A stretch of DNA of 36,987 nt, from NCBI GenBank assembly GCA_022763285.1, contig JALEHB010000005.1, forward strand, positions 1 through 36,987, given 5' to 3'. Made by a program: the position numbers and the translations under genes. Below, one piece after another: positions 17,018-26,738 of this stretch. The number at the start of each line of letters is the position of its first letter. The first letter of the stretch is position 1. Origin of the DNA: Pseudomonadales bacterium. GTDB taxonomy: Bacteria > Pseudomonadota > Gammaproteobacteria > Pseudomonadales > Pseudohongiellaceae. The notes beneath the pieces were generated by a model, which saw only the letters and a list, made by a program, of their open reading frames with translations, made no database searches and had not been told where the DNA came from.

Positions 17018-18871
17018 ATGCCATCAATTCCCAAGCGCACGGTGCTGAAAAGGCAATCGCTGCACGCTCCGTTGCTGTTTCCAGGCCAGTTTCAATCACG
17101 CTGTCCGCCCGCTGTGCCTGTTTGTTCACGCTCTGCTGCGGGGACTGCAAGCGCAAAACTACCGGCTTTGCTGACGCTTCTGGCAATTCTGGCACTGCCT
17201 CTGGCGGCCATAGCCCAACAGCCCTCCCTTGAAATTGAAGGCGCCGAAGCTGCGCTGGCAGCCAATATCCGTGCCCATGTCAATCTGCCGGACCTTGAAT
17301 GCAGTAGCAGTACTCTGCGTCTGTCGAGGTTTCTGCCGGGCATTCGCCAGAGTGTGGTGCGGGCCGGAAGGGCGCTGGGTTATTACCAGTTGCGGCAGAG
17401 CAGCCGCTTCGAAAGTCTTGATGATTGCTGGCAGCTCAGTGTGCAGGTGGAGCCAGGTGAACCGGTTCGCGTGGACCAGATCGATATCAGCATCGACAGC
17501 AATAGCGAACTGTTTCAGTCAGTGCTCCAGGAATTGCCGCTGCGCAGTGGTGAACAATTGAACCAGAGCGCCTACGAGCAGATCAAGACAGACCTCAGTG
17601 CTGTGGCGGTGGAGCATGGCTTTTTCGACGCCCGTTACAACCGGTCGGAGTTGCAAATGGATCTGGTGGAGAACAGTGCTGATGTGCTGCTGGAATTTTC
17701 GCCGGGTCCCCGTTACCAGATTGGTGCCATCAGGATTGAGGAAATCGATGCTCTGTCTTCAGATTTTGTCGCCCGTTTTTTTGGTATCGAGGCAGGCGAT
17801 GACTATTCTTCGCAAGCAGTTCTTGGCATACGCAATTCACTGAATAGCAGTCATTACTTTTCGTCGGTATCGGTAACACCACAGATCAGTCAGGCAGTGG
17901 ACCGTCAGGTGCCGATCCAGATTGGCCTGTCCATGCGCCCGAAAATCATGTACGCCGTCGGTGTTGGCGTCACAACTGATATTGGTCCGCGACTGCGACT
18001 GGATTATGAAAATCGCTATCTCAACAGGCGCGGCCATAGTTGGCAGGGCAATGCCGGCCTGTCTCCGGTGCAACAGAACCTGGACCTGAGCTATCGCATT
18101 CCCCTGAGAAACCCTGCCACCGAGAGTCTGGAATTCTCCACCGGTTATCTGGCTGAAGACACCGATACCTTTAAAAGCAATTCCAGCAAGATGGTAGCTA
18201 CTTACAGTTTCATCAATAACTGGCAATGGCGACAACAGCTGTTCCTGGGTTACCAACACGATGAGTCGGACATCAGTGGTGAAACGGTTGTCGCCGACTT
18301 TGTGATTCCCGGTATCAGTCTGGATCGTACCCGTGCCGATGATGCTCTGTATCCGGCACGGGGCTGGCGTCTGTTTGCTGAGTTGAAAGGTGCTTCTGAC
18401 ACCCTGTTGTCCTCGGAAAATTTTCTGCAGTTAAACTTCTCCGGCAAGGCTATTGAGTCATTTGCCGACAGCCGCTTGCTGTTTCGCTTCGATCTGGGCA
18501 CCACCGTGACGGAGAATATTGACGAGTTGCCCACCTCAATCCGCTATTTCACCGGTGGTGACCAGTCGGTGCGAGGCTACAAATATGAATCACTGGGCCC
18601 GGAAAACGAGGCAGGTGAAGTGATCGGAGGCAAGCATAATATTGCCCTGAGCCTGGAAGCGGATTTCCCCATTGCCAATAACTGGAAGCTTGCTGTTTTT
18701 GCGGACACCGGCAATGCCTTCAATGATTTCACTGACTTTGAATTCAAGACCGGTGCCGGTGTGGGCCTGCGCTGGCTATCTCCAATAGGGCCTATTCGAG
18801 TTGATCTGGCTTCTGCGCTGGACATGGACAATGAACTGCGACTGCATATCACTATGGGGCCGGACCTGTGA
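17018..18871 (+). CDS. tamA: TamA, Omp85-family outer membrane translocation/assembly protein
   Basis: TamA is the outer-membrane beta-barrel half of the TAM complex, which works with TamB in outer-membrane protein assembly and lipid transport. After a hydrophobic signal core (about 48-66, ending 'AIAQQ') come three POTRA-like domains (about 70-320), then a C-terminal barrel. The Omp85 lid-loop motif appears as 'GGDQSVRGYKYESLGP', and the C-terminus 'RLHITMGPDL' fits. As written the protein has 617 aa, but about 47 polar residues precede the signal core, unusually many. The true start may lie downstream, for example at a GTG or TTG near residues 33-52, though no strong ribosome-binding site decides it. 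Its stop overlaps the tamB start by 4 nt. Confidence 0.9.
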   Translation: MPSIPKRTVLKRQSLHAPLLFPGQFQSRCPPAVPVCSRSAAGTASAKLPALLTLLAILALPLAAIAQQPSLEIEGAEAALAANIRAHVNLPDLECSSSTLRLSRFLPGIRQSVVRAGRALGYYQLRQSSRFESLDDCWQLSVQVEPGEPVRVDQIDISIDSNSELFQSVLQELPLRSGEQLNQSAYEQIKTDLSAVAVEHGFFDARYNRSELQMDLVENSADVLLEFSPGPRYQIGAIRIEEIDALSSDFVARFFGIEAGDDYSSQAVLGIRNSLNSSHYFSSVSVTPQISQAVDRQVPIQIGLSMRPKIMYAVGVGVTTDIGPRLRLDYENRYLNRRGHSWQGNAGLSPVQQNLDLSYRIPLRNPATESLEFSTGYLAEDTDTFKSNSSKMVATYSFINNWQWRQQLFLGYQHDESDISGETVVADFVIPGISLDRTRADDALYPARGWRLFAELKGASDTLLSSENFLQLNFSGKAIESFADSRLLFRFDLGTTVTENIDELPTSIRYFTGGDQSVRGYKYESLGPENEAGEVIGGKHNIALSLEADFPIANNWKLAVFADTGNAFNDFTDFEFKTGAGVGLRWLSPIGPIRVDLASALDMDNELRLHITMGPDL

Positions 18872-21800
18872 TTGCTTCCCGACCATTACGTTATCTGGCC
18901 TGGTTCCTCATCAGTCTGCTATTGCTGCTGATGACCCTGCTGGCTGTGGCAAGTACTTTTCTGGCAACAGAAACCGGTAGTCAGTGGCTGACCCGTCGCG
19001 CCATCGAGCAGGTTTCGGCTCAGGATAATTTGTCCCTGACTGTGGAGGAAATTCGCGGCAATCTGTTGCAGGGACTGCAATTACAAGCTCTGCAATACAG
19101 TGATAGTCGCGTTGAGGTGCAGGTACAAGAGCTGACAGCAGCCTGGAATCCCTGGTCCTTGCTGGCGGGCAGCCTGCAAATGTCGCAAGTCGGGATCCGA
19201 CAAGTTGCTGTGCGATTGCTACCGGCGGAGCAGGCAGCGTCAGCGCCTGCAACAGAGAACCCGCTTGCCGGTTTTGAGTTTGCACCACTGCCGGTGGCTG
19301 TCGAAGTGGCCAGCCTGACTCTGGACAGCTTGAGCTTTACGAATGAGCAGCAGCAAATAGTCATTGATCGGCTTGATGGCAGTGTCAGTCTGCAGGACCG
19401 AAACCTGCGCATAACAGGCCTGCATCTGGAAGCAGCACAGGGTTCAATTCAAGGGGCCATTTCAGTGCAACTGGCGGCGAATCTGCCGCTGGAGATAGAT
19501 CTGGACTGGCGCTACCAGGAGTCTTTGCCGTTACAGCTCGACGCAGCAGCAGGGCATCTGCATCTGGCTGGAAGCCTGGCCAATCTGGAGATTGATCACG
19601 CTTTAACTGAGCCTTTTATGATCCGCAGCCGGGGGTCGGTGCAGCCTTTTACGGAGCAGGGGCCGACTCTGGACATCGCTCATAGCGCCGGGCAATTGCT
19701 GCTGGAACTGGAAGCGATGACGCTGGAACTGGAGTCACTACAACTCGGCACCAGCGGCCGCCCTGACAATCTCGGTCTGGCCTTGCAAAGCAATCTGTTG
19801 CAACCCTGGGGGCCCCTGGAGATAGATCTGCAGGCTGCACTGGCAGACAACCGTTTGTCCGTCGACTCCCTGAGCCTGCTTAGCAGCGGTGGCGAAAGTG
19901 AGTTGCAGGGAAGTGTGGACTTCTCCGGTGATTTGCAGGCCGAGGGTGAGTTCACTATTGCCGAAGCCAGTCCATTACAAGCGCTGAATCTTTCTGCTCC
20001 GGTAAGTCTCAGTGATTTGCGTGCCGAAGGGAATTTCGCCCTGCGCATGGAGAATGATCAACCCCGGATCGAGTTGAGTCTTGGTGAAAGCAGTGTAGTC
20101 ATGAATGATTATGCCCTCACCGGCAGTGGCAATGTGAGTTGGGCGGATTCATCCCTGAGCGTGAGCAATCTGCTGCTGCAAAGTGATGCCAATTCCCTGG
20201 CCCTGAATGGGGCTCTGGCGGAGGCTGAGGCGCAGCTGCAATTCTCACTCGATGCCCCCAGACTGGAACAATTCGTTCCGGGCTTACAGGCCCGGGCCAC
20301 AGGCACTGGCAGTCTGTCCGGCACCCTCGCCGAACCTGTAGTGGCAATGGAGTTGCGTCTCGAAGATGTGGCCAGCGAATGGGCTGAGCTGGCCAGCGTG
20401 AACATCACTGCCAATGGTAATCCCGATAATTATCAGGCCCAGTTGGAACTGGCCACAGGCAGCTTGTTGCCTGCGGGTGCTGATATCGCACTGCAGCAGG
20501 CCAGTCTCACCTTTAGCGGTAATCGTCAGGCCCATGAGCTCGACTTGCAGATCGACACTGAACCCGCCAGTGCCGAACTGGGACTCAGTGGTGGTTTCGT
20601 TGACGCTGAGACACTGGATTGGCGAGGACGCCTGGAGACTGCAAATCTGAACAGTGACGCTGGTAGCTGGCAGATGCTTGCCGCCAGCAATCTGAGCTAT
20701 ATCAACCAGCAGTTCACCGTACCGTCCAGTTGCTGGTCCTATGGCCAGGTGCAGCTGTGCCTGGAACTGCAGCCTGCAGAGCAGTCCGGCCGGTACATCG
20801 CCGAGGGTTCCCTGAGCAACTTTCCGCTGGAGGAATTCAATACACTTGTCGCCGATGAAGAACCATTGCTGGCACTGGCGCAGATTCCCCGCTTGCCGGA
20901 AGGAGTGAGCCTGAGTGGTGAGGCCAGTAGCAGCCTGTTCGTAGAGTTTGGCGGTGATCAGGGGCCGCGCTTCGATTTTACCGCGATCAGTGAAGCTGCA
21001 GTGCTCACTTTGCTGAGTAATCAACAGGATGAATTTGGCGCCGCCACTACCGCTGAAGAAGTGATCTCCCAGGATTACCGCTGGCAGCGCTTGTCCCTGC
21101 AGGGCAGCTTTCAGAATGAGCGCTGGCAATTCAATAGTCGTGCGCAATTGAATACCGATCATATCCAGGACTCGGATCTGGAACTGGCCGGCAATCTGCA
21201 GGCAAGCTTGCAGATTGACCCAGCCCGGCAACTCAGCGGCAGCGCCGAGGCGAATTTTGATGATCTGGGTTGGGTTGCAGCCTTTATTCCCGAGTTAAGT
21301 GATGTCAGTGGTGTGCTGGACAGCAATCTGCAATTTGCCGGTAGTCTGGATGCACCGCGCCTGACCGGAGAACTGCGGGTCAATGGCGGAGCATTTCATA
21401 TTGAGCGATTGGGTGTCGACTACAGCGATTTCGAGTTTTTCCTGGCCAGTGAAAATGCCCGCCAGGCGACGCTGGAAGGCAGTGTCGCCTCCACCGCGGG
21501 CTTCCTCACATTCAACGGCCAGGCTACTGGCATTAATAGCAGCAACTGGACCGTGCAGGCCGAAATTGAAGGCGAGCAATTTCAGTTGGCCAGTTTGCCT
21601 GATCTGTTGCTGGATGTTTCACCCCGGGTAAGCCTTGACGCCAATAGCCAGCGCATCGCCTTGAACGGCACTCTGGATGTGCCTCTTCTGGACCTGACCC
21701 TGCGGGAACTGCCAGCGTCAGCAGTGGATATCAGCCGTGATGTGGTGATAGTGGACTACCCGCAAGACCGGCCAGAACTGGCCTTGTCTTTCAGCAGTGG

Positions 21801-22524
21801 CCAAACCGCTATCTTCGATTTGCCACTGGCCCTCAATCTGGATCTGGTGCTGGGCGAGCAGGTGAATCTTCAGGGTTTTGGGCTGGATGCCGCGTTGGCG
21901 GGAAGCCTGAATATTCAGCAAGCGGCCAGTGGCAACAATCTCACTTATGGGGAGCTGGAAATTACCCAGGGCAGCTTCGGTATCTATGGTCAAACCCTGA
22001 GTCTCAGCGATGGCAAGCTGCTGTTTCTGGGCAACTACAGTAACCCGGCTCTGGATATTCGCGCTGTCCGGGAAGTACAGGACCTCACCGTGGGTGTGTT
22101 GATGAATGGCACCCTGAAGAATATTGAAAGTGAACTGTTTTCAACACCAAACCTGCCGGAAAATGAAATACTGGCGGTGCTGGTAACCGGCAGGCCGTTC
22201 TCCCAACTGCAGTCTTCGGACAGCGATGCCATGGTGGGCGCCATTGCCAGCCTGGGCATTCGGCAGAGTCAGGCACTGACCAACCAGATTGCCGATCGCT
22301 TCGGCCTCGATACGGTGGCCATCACCAATACCGGCAGCATTGATAGCAGCACTCTGACGGTAGGTAAATATCTCACGCCTGATGTCTTTATTCGCTACGG
22401 GGTAGGCCTTTTTGACAATACCTCGAAGGTGGCCGTGGACTACCTGATCACTGATCGCCTGACGCTGCAGGCGGAATCAGGTGAGTACCAGAGTATTGAT
22501 TTTACCTATCGCGTCGAACGCTAG
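18868..22524 (+). CDS. tamB: TamB, inner-membrane-anchored AsmA-like translocation/assembly protein
   Basis: TamB spans the periplasm from an N-terminal inner-membrane anchor to TamA. The 1218-aa protein starts with one membrane helix (about 10-32), followed by a long series of beta-strand repeats rich in Leu, Ser and Gln typical of bridge-like AsmA-family proteins. It ends in the conserved TamB domain (former DUF490, about 900-1218), with 'NPALDIRAVREVQDLTVGV' and 'ENEILAVLVTGRPF'. The start is a GTG at 18868 inside the tamA stop (GTGA), so translation is probably coupled. The stop is in CTAG at 22521-22524, shared with the convergent zntB stop. Confidence 0.93.
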   Translation: MIASRPLRYLAWFLISLLLLLMTLLAVASTFLATETGSQWLTRRAIEQVSAQDNLSLTVEEIRGNLLQGLQLQALQYSDSRVEVQVQELTAAWNPWSLLAGSLQMSQVGIRQVAVRLLPAEQAASAPATENPLAGFEFAPLPVAVEVASLTLDSLSFTNEQQQIVIDRLDGSVSLQDRNLRITGLHLEAAQGSIQGAISVQLAANLPLEIDLDWRYQESLPLQLDAAAGHLHLAGSLANLEIDHALTEPFMIRSRGSVQPFTEQGPTLDIAHSAGQLLLELEAMTLELESLQLGTSGRPDNLGLALQSNLLQPWGPLEIDLQAALADNRLSVDSLSLLSSGGESELQGSVDFSGDLQAEGEFTIAEASPLQALNLSAPVSLSDLRAEGNFALRMENDQPRIELSLGESSVVMNDYALTGSGNVSWADSSLSVSNLLLQSDANSLALNGALAEAEAQLQFSLDAPRLEQFVPGLQARATGTGSLSGTLAEPVVAMELRLEDVASEWAELASVNITANGNPDNYQAQLELATGSLLPAGADIALQQASLTFSGNRQAHELDLQIDTEPASAELGLSGGFVDAETLDWRGRLETANLNSDAGSWQMLAASNLSYINQQFTVPSSCWSYGQVQLCLELQPAEQSGRYIAEGSLSNFPLEEFNTLVADEEPLLALAQIPRLPEGVSLSGEASSSLFVEFGGDQGPRFDFTAISEAAVLTLLSNQQDEFGAATTAEEVISQDYRWQRLSLQGSFQNERWQFNSRAQLNTDHIQDSDLELAGNLQASLQIDPARQLSGSAEANFDDLGWVAAFIPELSDVSGVLDSNLQFAGSLDAPRLTGELRVNGGAFHIERLGVDYSDFEFFLASENARQATLEGSVASTAGFLTFNGQATGINSSNWTVQAEIEGEQFQLASLPDLLLDVSPRVSLDANSQRIALNGTLDVPLLDLTLRELPASAVDISRDVVIVDYPQDRPELALSFSSGQTAIFDLPLALNLDLVLGEQVNLQGFGLDAALAGSLNIQQAASGNNLTYGELEITQGSFGIYGQTLSLSDGKLLFLGNYSNPALDIRAVREVQDLTVGVLMNGTLKNIESELFSTPNLPENEILAVLVTGRPFSQLQSSDSDAMVGAIASLGIRQSQALTNQIADRFGLDTVAITNTGSIDSSTLTVGKYLTPDVFIRYGVGLFDNTSKVAVDYLITDRLTLQAESGEYQSIDFTYRVER

Positions 22525-23492
22525 AACCACTTCAGGCGCTTGAACAAATAGACCTGCCCGACTACGACAACGGTCAGAATGGCACAAAAAATCAGAAAGG
22601 CATCCGCAACATCGCTGCCGGGTATGCCGCCCACATTGATGCCCAGCAGGCCGGTAAGAAAACCCAGTGGCAAAAAGATCGCCGCGATAACCGACAGCAT
22701 ATAAAGATTGCGATTCATGCGATCGGACAGGGCGTTGCCCAACTCATCCTTGATAATCTGGCCTCTCTCCCGGGTGGCGTCCAGGTCTTCGATATAGCGG
22801 GTGACCCGGTCAAGGGATTCCATCAGTTTGCGCTTGTGGGCTGCGTCCAGCCAACTGATTTCGGCATTGCGCAGACTGGCAATGACGTCTCTCTGGGGGG
22901 CGATATAACGCTTGAACACGATGGCCTGTTTGCGCAGGGTAGTTATGGCCTGGCGGTCTTCGGCGTCGGGATTTTCCATCACCTGTTCTTCCAGTGTATC
23001 CAGTTGATCATCCAGGGATCGCAGTACCGGTTCCATGCGTTCAAACAGACGGGTGATCAGGGTAGTGAGAAAATCACCAGTGTTTTTCGGGCCACGCCCG
23101 CTTTCAAGTCTTTCCCTGATGTCGATGACGGCCTTCAGTCTGCGCAGGCGGACACTGATGATATTGCTGCCGTAGATCCACAGGCGCACCGACACCATAT
23201 CTTCAGGATGAGCATTGTCATTGAGATTAACACCGCGCAGTATCACCATGAGACCCTCGTCATAACTCAGGATGCGAGGTCGGGTTTCATCGGCCAGCAG
23301 GGCATCGATAATCAGCTCATCGGGAAGCTTGAGGTTTTCCAGCAGCCAGTCGCGGCAGCCTGGGATATTGGCATCCAGATGCACCCAGCTGACTGCCTCG
23401 GCGTCCAGGGCCTGCTGAATATCCTTGTGATCAATGGCGAGACCAGTTCCCTGTCCGTCGAATTGCAAGGCGTGCAAAATACAATCTGTCAT
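22521..23492 (-). CDS. zntB: CorA-family zinc transporter ZntB
   Basis: ZntB is a pentameric CorA-type transporter; family members move zinc. The protein (323 aa) has a large cytoplasmic N-terminal domain with a long helix (about 130-260), then two membrane helices near the C-terminus. The pore motif reads GIN (284-286) followed by VGGIPG. CorA magnesium channels have GMN, and ZntB-type proteins have a varied GxN with this glycine-rich tail. Length matches the E. coli protein (about 327 aa). The ATG overlaps the mscS-like stop by 4 nt (ATGA). Substrate beyond the subfamily call is inferred. Confidence 0.85.
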   Translation of the reverse strand: MTDCILHALQFDGQGTGLAIDHKDIQQALDAEAVSWVHLDANIPGCRDWLLENLKLPDELIIDALLADETRPRILSYDEGLMVILRGVNLNDNAHPEDMVSVRLWIYGSNIISVRLRRLKAVIDIRERLESGRGPKNTGDFLTTLITRLFERMEPVLRSLDDQLDTLEEQVMENPDAEDRQAITTLRKQAIVFKRYIAPQRDVIASLRNAEISWLDAAHKRKLMESLDRVTRYIEDLDATRERGQIIKDELGNALSDRMNRNLYMLSVIAAIFLPLGFLTGLLGINVGGIPGSDVADAFLIFCAILTVVVVGQVYLFKRLKWF

Positions 23493-24502
23493 AGTTCCTG
23501 ACTCTTGTTACCGGTGGTTTCATCGTCAGCCTCTGGCTGCGTTGCTCGCAGCTGGCCGGATTTGATGTGCAGGTCCCGCTGCGGGAAGGGAATGCTGATA
23601 CCCTGCTCGGCGAAGCGATCCCAGATTTCCATCATGACTTCGCTCTGGGGTTGCCAGCGTCCGTTCTGCACATCGTCAACCCAGAAGTGCAGGACAAAAT
23701 CTACCGAGCTGTCACCAAAATTCCTGAGATAGACCTTGGGCTCCGGTTCATGCACACAACGGGGATGGTGTTTGGCGGCGGTCAGTAAAATTTTCTGCAC
23801 CAGCTTCAGGTCCGAGCTGTAGGCAACGCCGATATTGATTTCAACCCGGGCACGATTATTGGAGAAGGTCCAGTTGGTGACCCGATTGGTAATGAAATCT
23901 TCATTGGGTATCAGGATTTCCTTGTTGTCGAAGGTTTCGATCAGGGTATAACGGGCGCCGGTTTTGCGAATAAAACCGGAGGTGCCATCACTGAGTTCTA
24001 CCAGGTCTTCCACTTCAATGGATTTCTCCATCAGCAGAATCAGTCCGCTAATGAAATTGGCGGCGATTTTCTGCAAACCAAAGCCCAGGCCAATACCCAC
24101 CGCACCACTGAACACCGTCAAAGTGGTCAGATCCAGTCCAATCAGATCAAGGCCAAGCAATGCCGCCAGTATATAGATCGTGATCTGGGCAATCTTGATG
24201 AACAGTTCCTTGTTGGCGGTGCGCACATTGGGAAAGCGACCAATCTGCTTCTCGGCAAATTCAACCAGCAGGGCACTGAGCCAGATCAGTATGGCAAAGG
24301 TAAGCAGGCCATTGATGATGTGATAGGCGCTGATCTGCTGCTCACCCAGGTTGATGGAGAGGCTTTCAGAATCGAGGAACTCCCGCACGGTTTGCAGCTC
24401 GCCGCTGGCATTGAAGACCAGAATGGTCACCAGGGCCAGAAATACCAGGATTTTGTTGACCCAGCCACGGGGTTTGAAGATTCGGGATATCAGGTTTGTC
24501 AT
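23489..24502 (-). CDS. MscS-family mechanosensitive ion channel
   Basis: The 337-aa protein has about four hydrophobic segments (about 18-34, 62-82, 105-128, 130-155). The pore-lining Gly/Ala-rich helix reads 'SGAVGIGLGFGLQKIAANF', the hallmark of MscS channels. It is followed by the beta domain ('VEDLVELSDGTSGFI', 'LIPNEDFITNRVTNW') and a C-terminal alpha/beta domain to about 310. The polar tail is probably disordered. Such channels open under membrane tension and release solutes on osmotic downshock. It overlaps the terC-like stop and the zntB start by 4 nt each, so the three are probably translated in a coupled way. The exact subtype is not resolved. Confidence 0.9.
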   Translation of the reverse strand: MTNLISRIFKPRGWVNKILVFLALVTILVFNASGELQTVREFLDSESLSINLGEQQISAYHIINGLLTFAILIWLSALLVEFAEKQIGRFPNVRTANKELFIKIAQITIYILAALLGLDLIGLDLTTLTVFSGAVGIGLGFGLQKIAANFISGLILLMEKSIEVEDLVELSDGTSGFIRKTGARYTLIETFDNKEILIPNEDFITNRVTNWTFSNNRARVEINIGVAYSSDLKLVQKILLTAAKHHPRCVHEPEPKVYLRNFGDSSVDFVLHFWVDDVQNGRWQPQSEVMMEIWDRFAEQGISIPFPQRDLHIKSGQLRATQPEADDETTGNKSQEL

Positions 24503-25278
24503 GATTGCGGCCCAAGCGCATTATCCGGAACAGCATTGCCTGTTGTAAGGCGCTTCTGCAATTCCAAAGGAGTGGCAGACTTGCGACGGCTGGCCAACAG
24601 ATTCAGGAATTCAACCAGTATGGAGAAGGCCATCGCAAAATAGATATAGGCTCGCGGGATATGCACGTCCAGCCCTTCGGCGATCAGGGTAACACCGATG
24701 AGAATCAGAAAGGACAGAGCCAGCATTTTGAAAGTTGGGTGGCGGTCGACGAATTCCCCAATTGCGCGGGCAGACAGCAGCATCACAACCATGGAAATCA
24801 CAATGGCGATGACCATGATTGAAATATGATCTACCAGACCAACTGCGGTAATGACCGAATCCAGGGAGAACACCATGTCAATAACCGCAATTTGTCCGAT
24901 CACGGCGGCAAAGGAACGGCTGTAATGTATCTGCTGGGCTGGCGTGATGTTCAGGCTTTCATGAATTTCATTGGTGGCCTTGGCCAGCAGAAACAGGCCT
25001 CCCAGCAACAAGATCAAATCGCGGCCGGAAATTTCCAGGCCAAATACAGTAAACCAGGGATTCACCAGGCCCATCACCCAGGCAATACTGAACAACAGCA
25101 GCAGGCGCATGAGCAGTGCCAGGGCCAATCCTATATTGCGTGCCGATTGTCTTTGCTGTTCGGGAAGTCTGGCAACCAGTATGGTTATAAAAACAATGTT
25201 GTCGATGCCAAGGACAATTTCCAGGGCAATCAGGGTTGATAATGCAACCCAGGTTTCGTACGAGGAGAATATTTCCAT
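24499..25278 (-). CDS. TerC-family integral membrane protein
   Basis: This 259-aa protein has about seven membrane helices. TerC/Alx/YgdQ-type signatures are present: 'LIALEIVLGIDNIVFITIL' near the start and 'VIDMVFSLDSVITAVGLVDH' in the middle, each with acidic residues inside a membrane segment. Some family members export manganese or support metal handling and metalation of secreted enzymes; tellurite resistance gave the name. The metal cannot be named from sequence. The position before an MscS-like channel and a ZntB transporter supports a role in ion homeostasis. It begins 53 nt after fumC on the same strand. Confidence 0.88.
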   Translation of the reverse strand: MEIFSSYETWVALSTLIALEIVLGIDNIVFITILVARLPEQQRQSARNIGLALALLMRLLLLFSIAWVMGLVNPWFTVFGLEISGRDLILLLGGLFLLAKATNEIHESLNITPAQQIHYSRSFAAVIGQIAVIDMVFSLDSVITAVGLVDHISIMVIAIVISMVVMLLSARAIGEFVDRHPTFKMLALSFLILIGVTLIAEGLDVHIPRAYIYFAMAFSILVEFLNLLASRRKSATPLELQKRLTTGNAVPDNALGPQS

Positions 25279-25331
25279 TGCTGTCTCAGTGAGTGGCCAG
25301 ACTGCCGGCTCTGTCAGGTGAGCTTGTCATT

Positions 25332-26726
25332 CTATTCCGGGCCCAGCATATCCTCTGGCCTGACCAGGCGATCATAGTCTGCTTCGCTCAGCAGCTCCAG
25401 CGTTACCACCGCTTCGCGCAGGGACAGGCCATTTTCATGGGCATGTTTGGCCGCCCTGGCCGCATTGTCATAACCTATATGGGGGCTGAGGGCAGTCACC
25501 AGCATCAGGGATTGTTCGGTATAGTGTTTGAGCCGCTCTTCGTTGACAGTCAAACCGGACAGGCAATTGCTGGTGAAACTGCGTATGCAGTCTGCCAGCA
25601 AGCTTATTGATTCCATCAGGCAATGAATGATCAGGGGTTTGAAAACATTCAACTGGAATTGCCCCTGACTGGCGGCGATGCTGATGCTGCTGTGATTGCC
25701 CATGACCCGGACACAGACCATGGTGAGGGCTTCTATCTGGGTCGGATTAACCTTGCCGGGCATGATGGAACTGCCGGGCTCATTGGCCGGCAGGTTAAGC
25801 TCAGCCAGGCCGCAGCGCGGGCCGGAATTCATCAGGCGGATATCATTCCCCATCTTCATCAAGGCGGTAGCGAGCAGATTCAGCTGACCATGCAGATGCA
25901 GCAGGGCGTCATGGGCTGACAGCTGGGCAAATTTGTTACTGGCAGGTGAAAAACTCATGCCGGACAGCTGATTGATTTTCTCCACCACCGTGGCCGCCCA
26001 TTGTTTGCGACTGTTCAGGCCGGTACCCACAGCGGTCCCGCCGATTGCCAGTTCGCTGATACCGGTCAGCGCCATCTCGATCTGTTGATGACTGAACTCC
26101 AGTTGGGCCCGAAAGGCGCCGAATTCCTGACCCAGAGTCACCGGGGTGGCATCCATCATATGGGTCCGGCCGCTGGTGATGTGGTCCTTGAATTGCACTT
26201 CCTTTGCAGCCAATCCCGAGATCAGCTCCGCCAGCGCCGGCAGCAGGGTTTCCCGGCTCAGCCGCATGGCACTGATATGCATCACCGTGGGGAAGCTGTC
26301 ATTGGATGACTGGGAGCGATTGACATGGTCATTGGGATGCAACGGGGAATTGCTGCCCAGTTCGGCACCCGCTGCCTGATTGCCCAGATTGGCAATCACT
26401 TCATTGAGGTTCATATTGGTCTGGGTGCCGCTGCCGGTTTGCCAGACTGACAGGGGGAACTGGTCATCGTAATCGCCGGCAATGATGCGGTCGCAGGCCT
26501 GCTGAATCAGCGTGGACTGTTCAGTGGTCAGATCACCCAGCGCTTCGTTCGCCTGCGCCGCCGCCTTTTTAAGCAGGGCGAAGTCATGGATGAATACCGC
26601 AGGGAAACGGTCACTGCCAATGGCGAAGTTCTTCAGGGAACGCTGGCTTTGTGCGCCCCAGAATTTGTCGCCAGCGATCTCTACCTCACCCAGGCTGTCT
26701 TTTTCCTTGCGTGTTGTATCAGGCAT
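25332..26726 (-). CDS. fumC: Class II fumarate hydratase FumC
   Basis: FumC reversibly hydrates fumarate to malate in the TCA cycle without an iron-sulfur cluster, so it works under oxidative stress or low iron. The 464-aa length fits (E. coli 467). The superfamily signature 'GSSIMPGKVNPTQ' and the substrate motifs 'SGTQTNMNLNEV' and 'HPNDHVNRSQSSND' are present. It lies 12 nt downstream of acnA on the same strand, so the two TCA steps are very probably co-transcribed. Confidence 0.96.
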   Translation of the reverse strand: MPDTTRKEKDSLGEVEIAGDKFWGAQSQRSLKNFAIGSDRFPAVFIHDFALLKKAAAQANEALGDLTTEQSTLIQQACDRIIAGDYDDQFPLSVWQTGSGTQTNMNLNEVIANLGNQAAGAELGSNSPLHPNDHVNRSQSSNDSFPTVMHISAMRLSRETLLPALAELISGLAAKEVQFKDHITSGRTHMMDATPVTLGQEFGAFRAQLEFSHQQIEMALTGISELAIGGTAVGTGLNSRKQWAATVVEKINQLSGMSFSPASNKFAQLSAHDALLHLHGQLNLLATALMKMGNDIRLMNSGPRCGLAELNLPANEPGSSIMPGKVNPTQIEALTMVCVRVMGNHSSISIAASQGQFQLNVFKPLIIHCLMESISLLADCIRSFTSNCLSGLTVNEERLKHYTEQSLMLVTALSPHIGYDNAARAAKHAHENGLSLREAVVTLELLSEADYDRLVRPEDMLGPE

Positions 26727-26738
26727 GTTTGCTCAGCT

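Noticed and set aside
20284-21231. 315-aa minus-strand ORF inside tamB
   Set aside because: It is antisense to the Leu/Gln/Ser-rich repeats of TamB; such DNA often keeps an opposite frame open. It has no domain pattern or ribosome-binding site.
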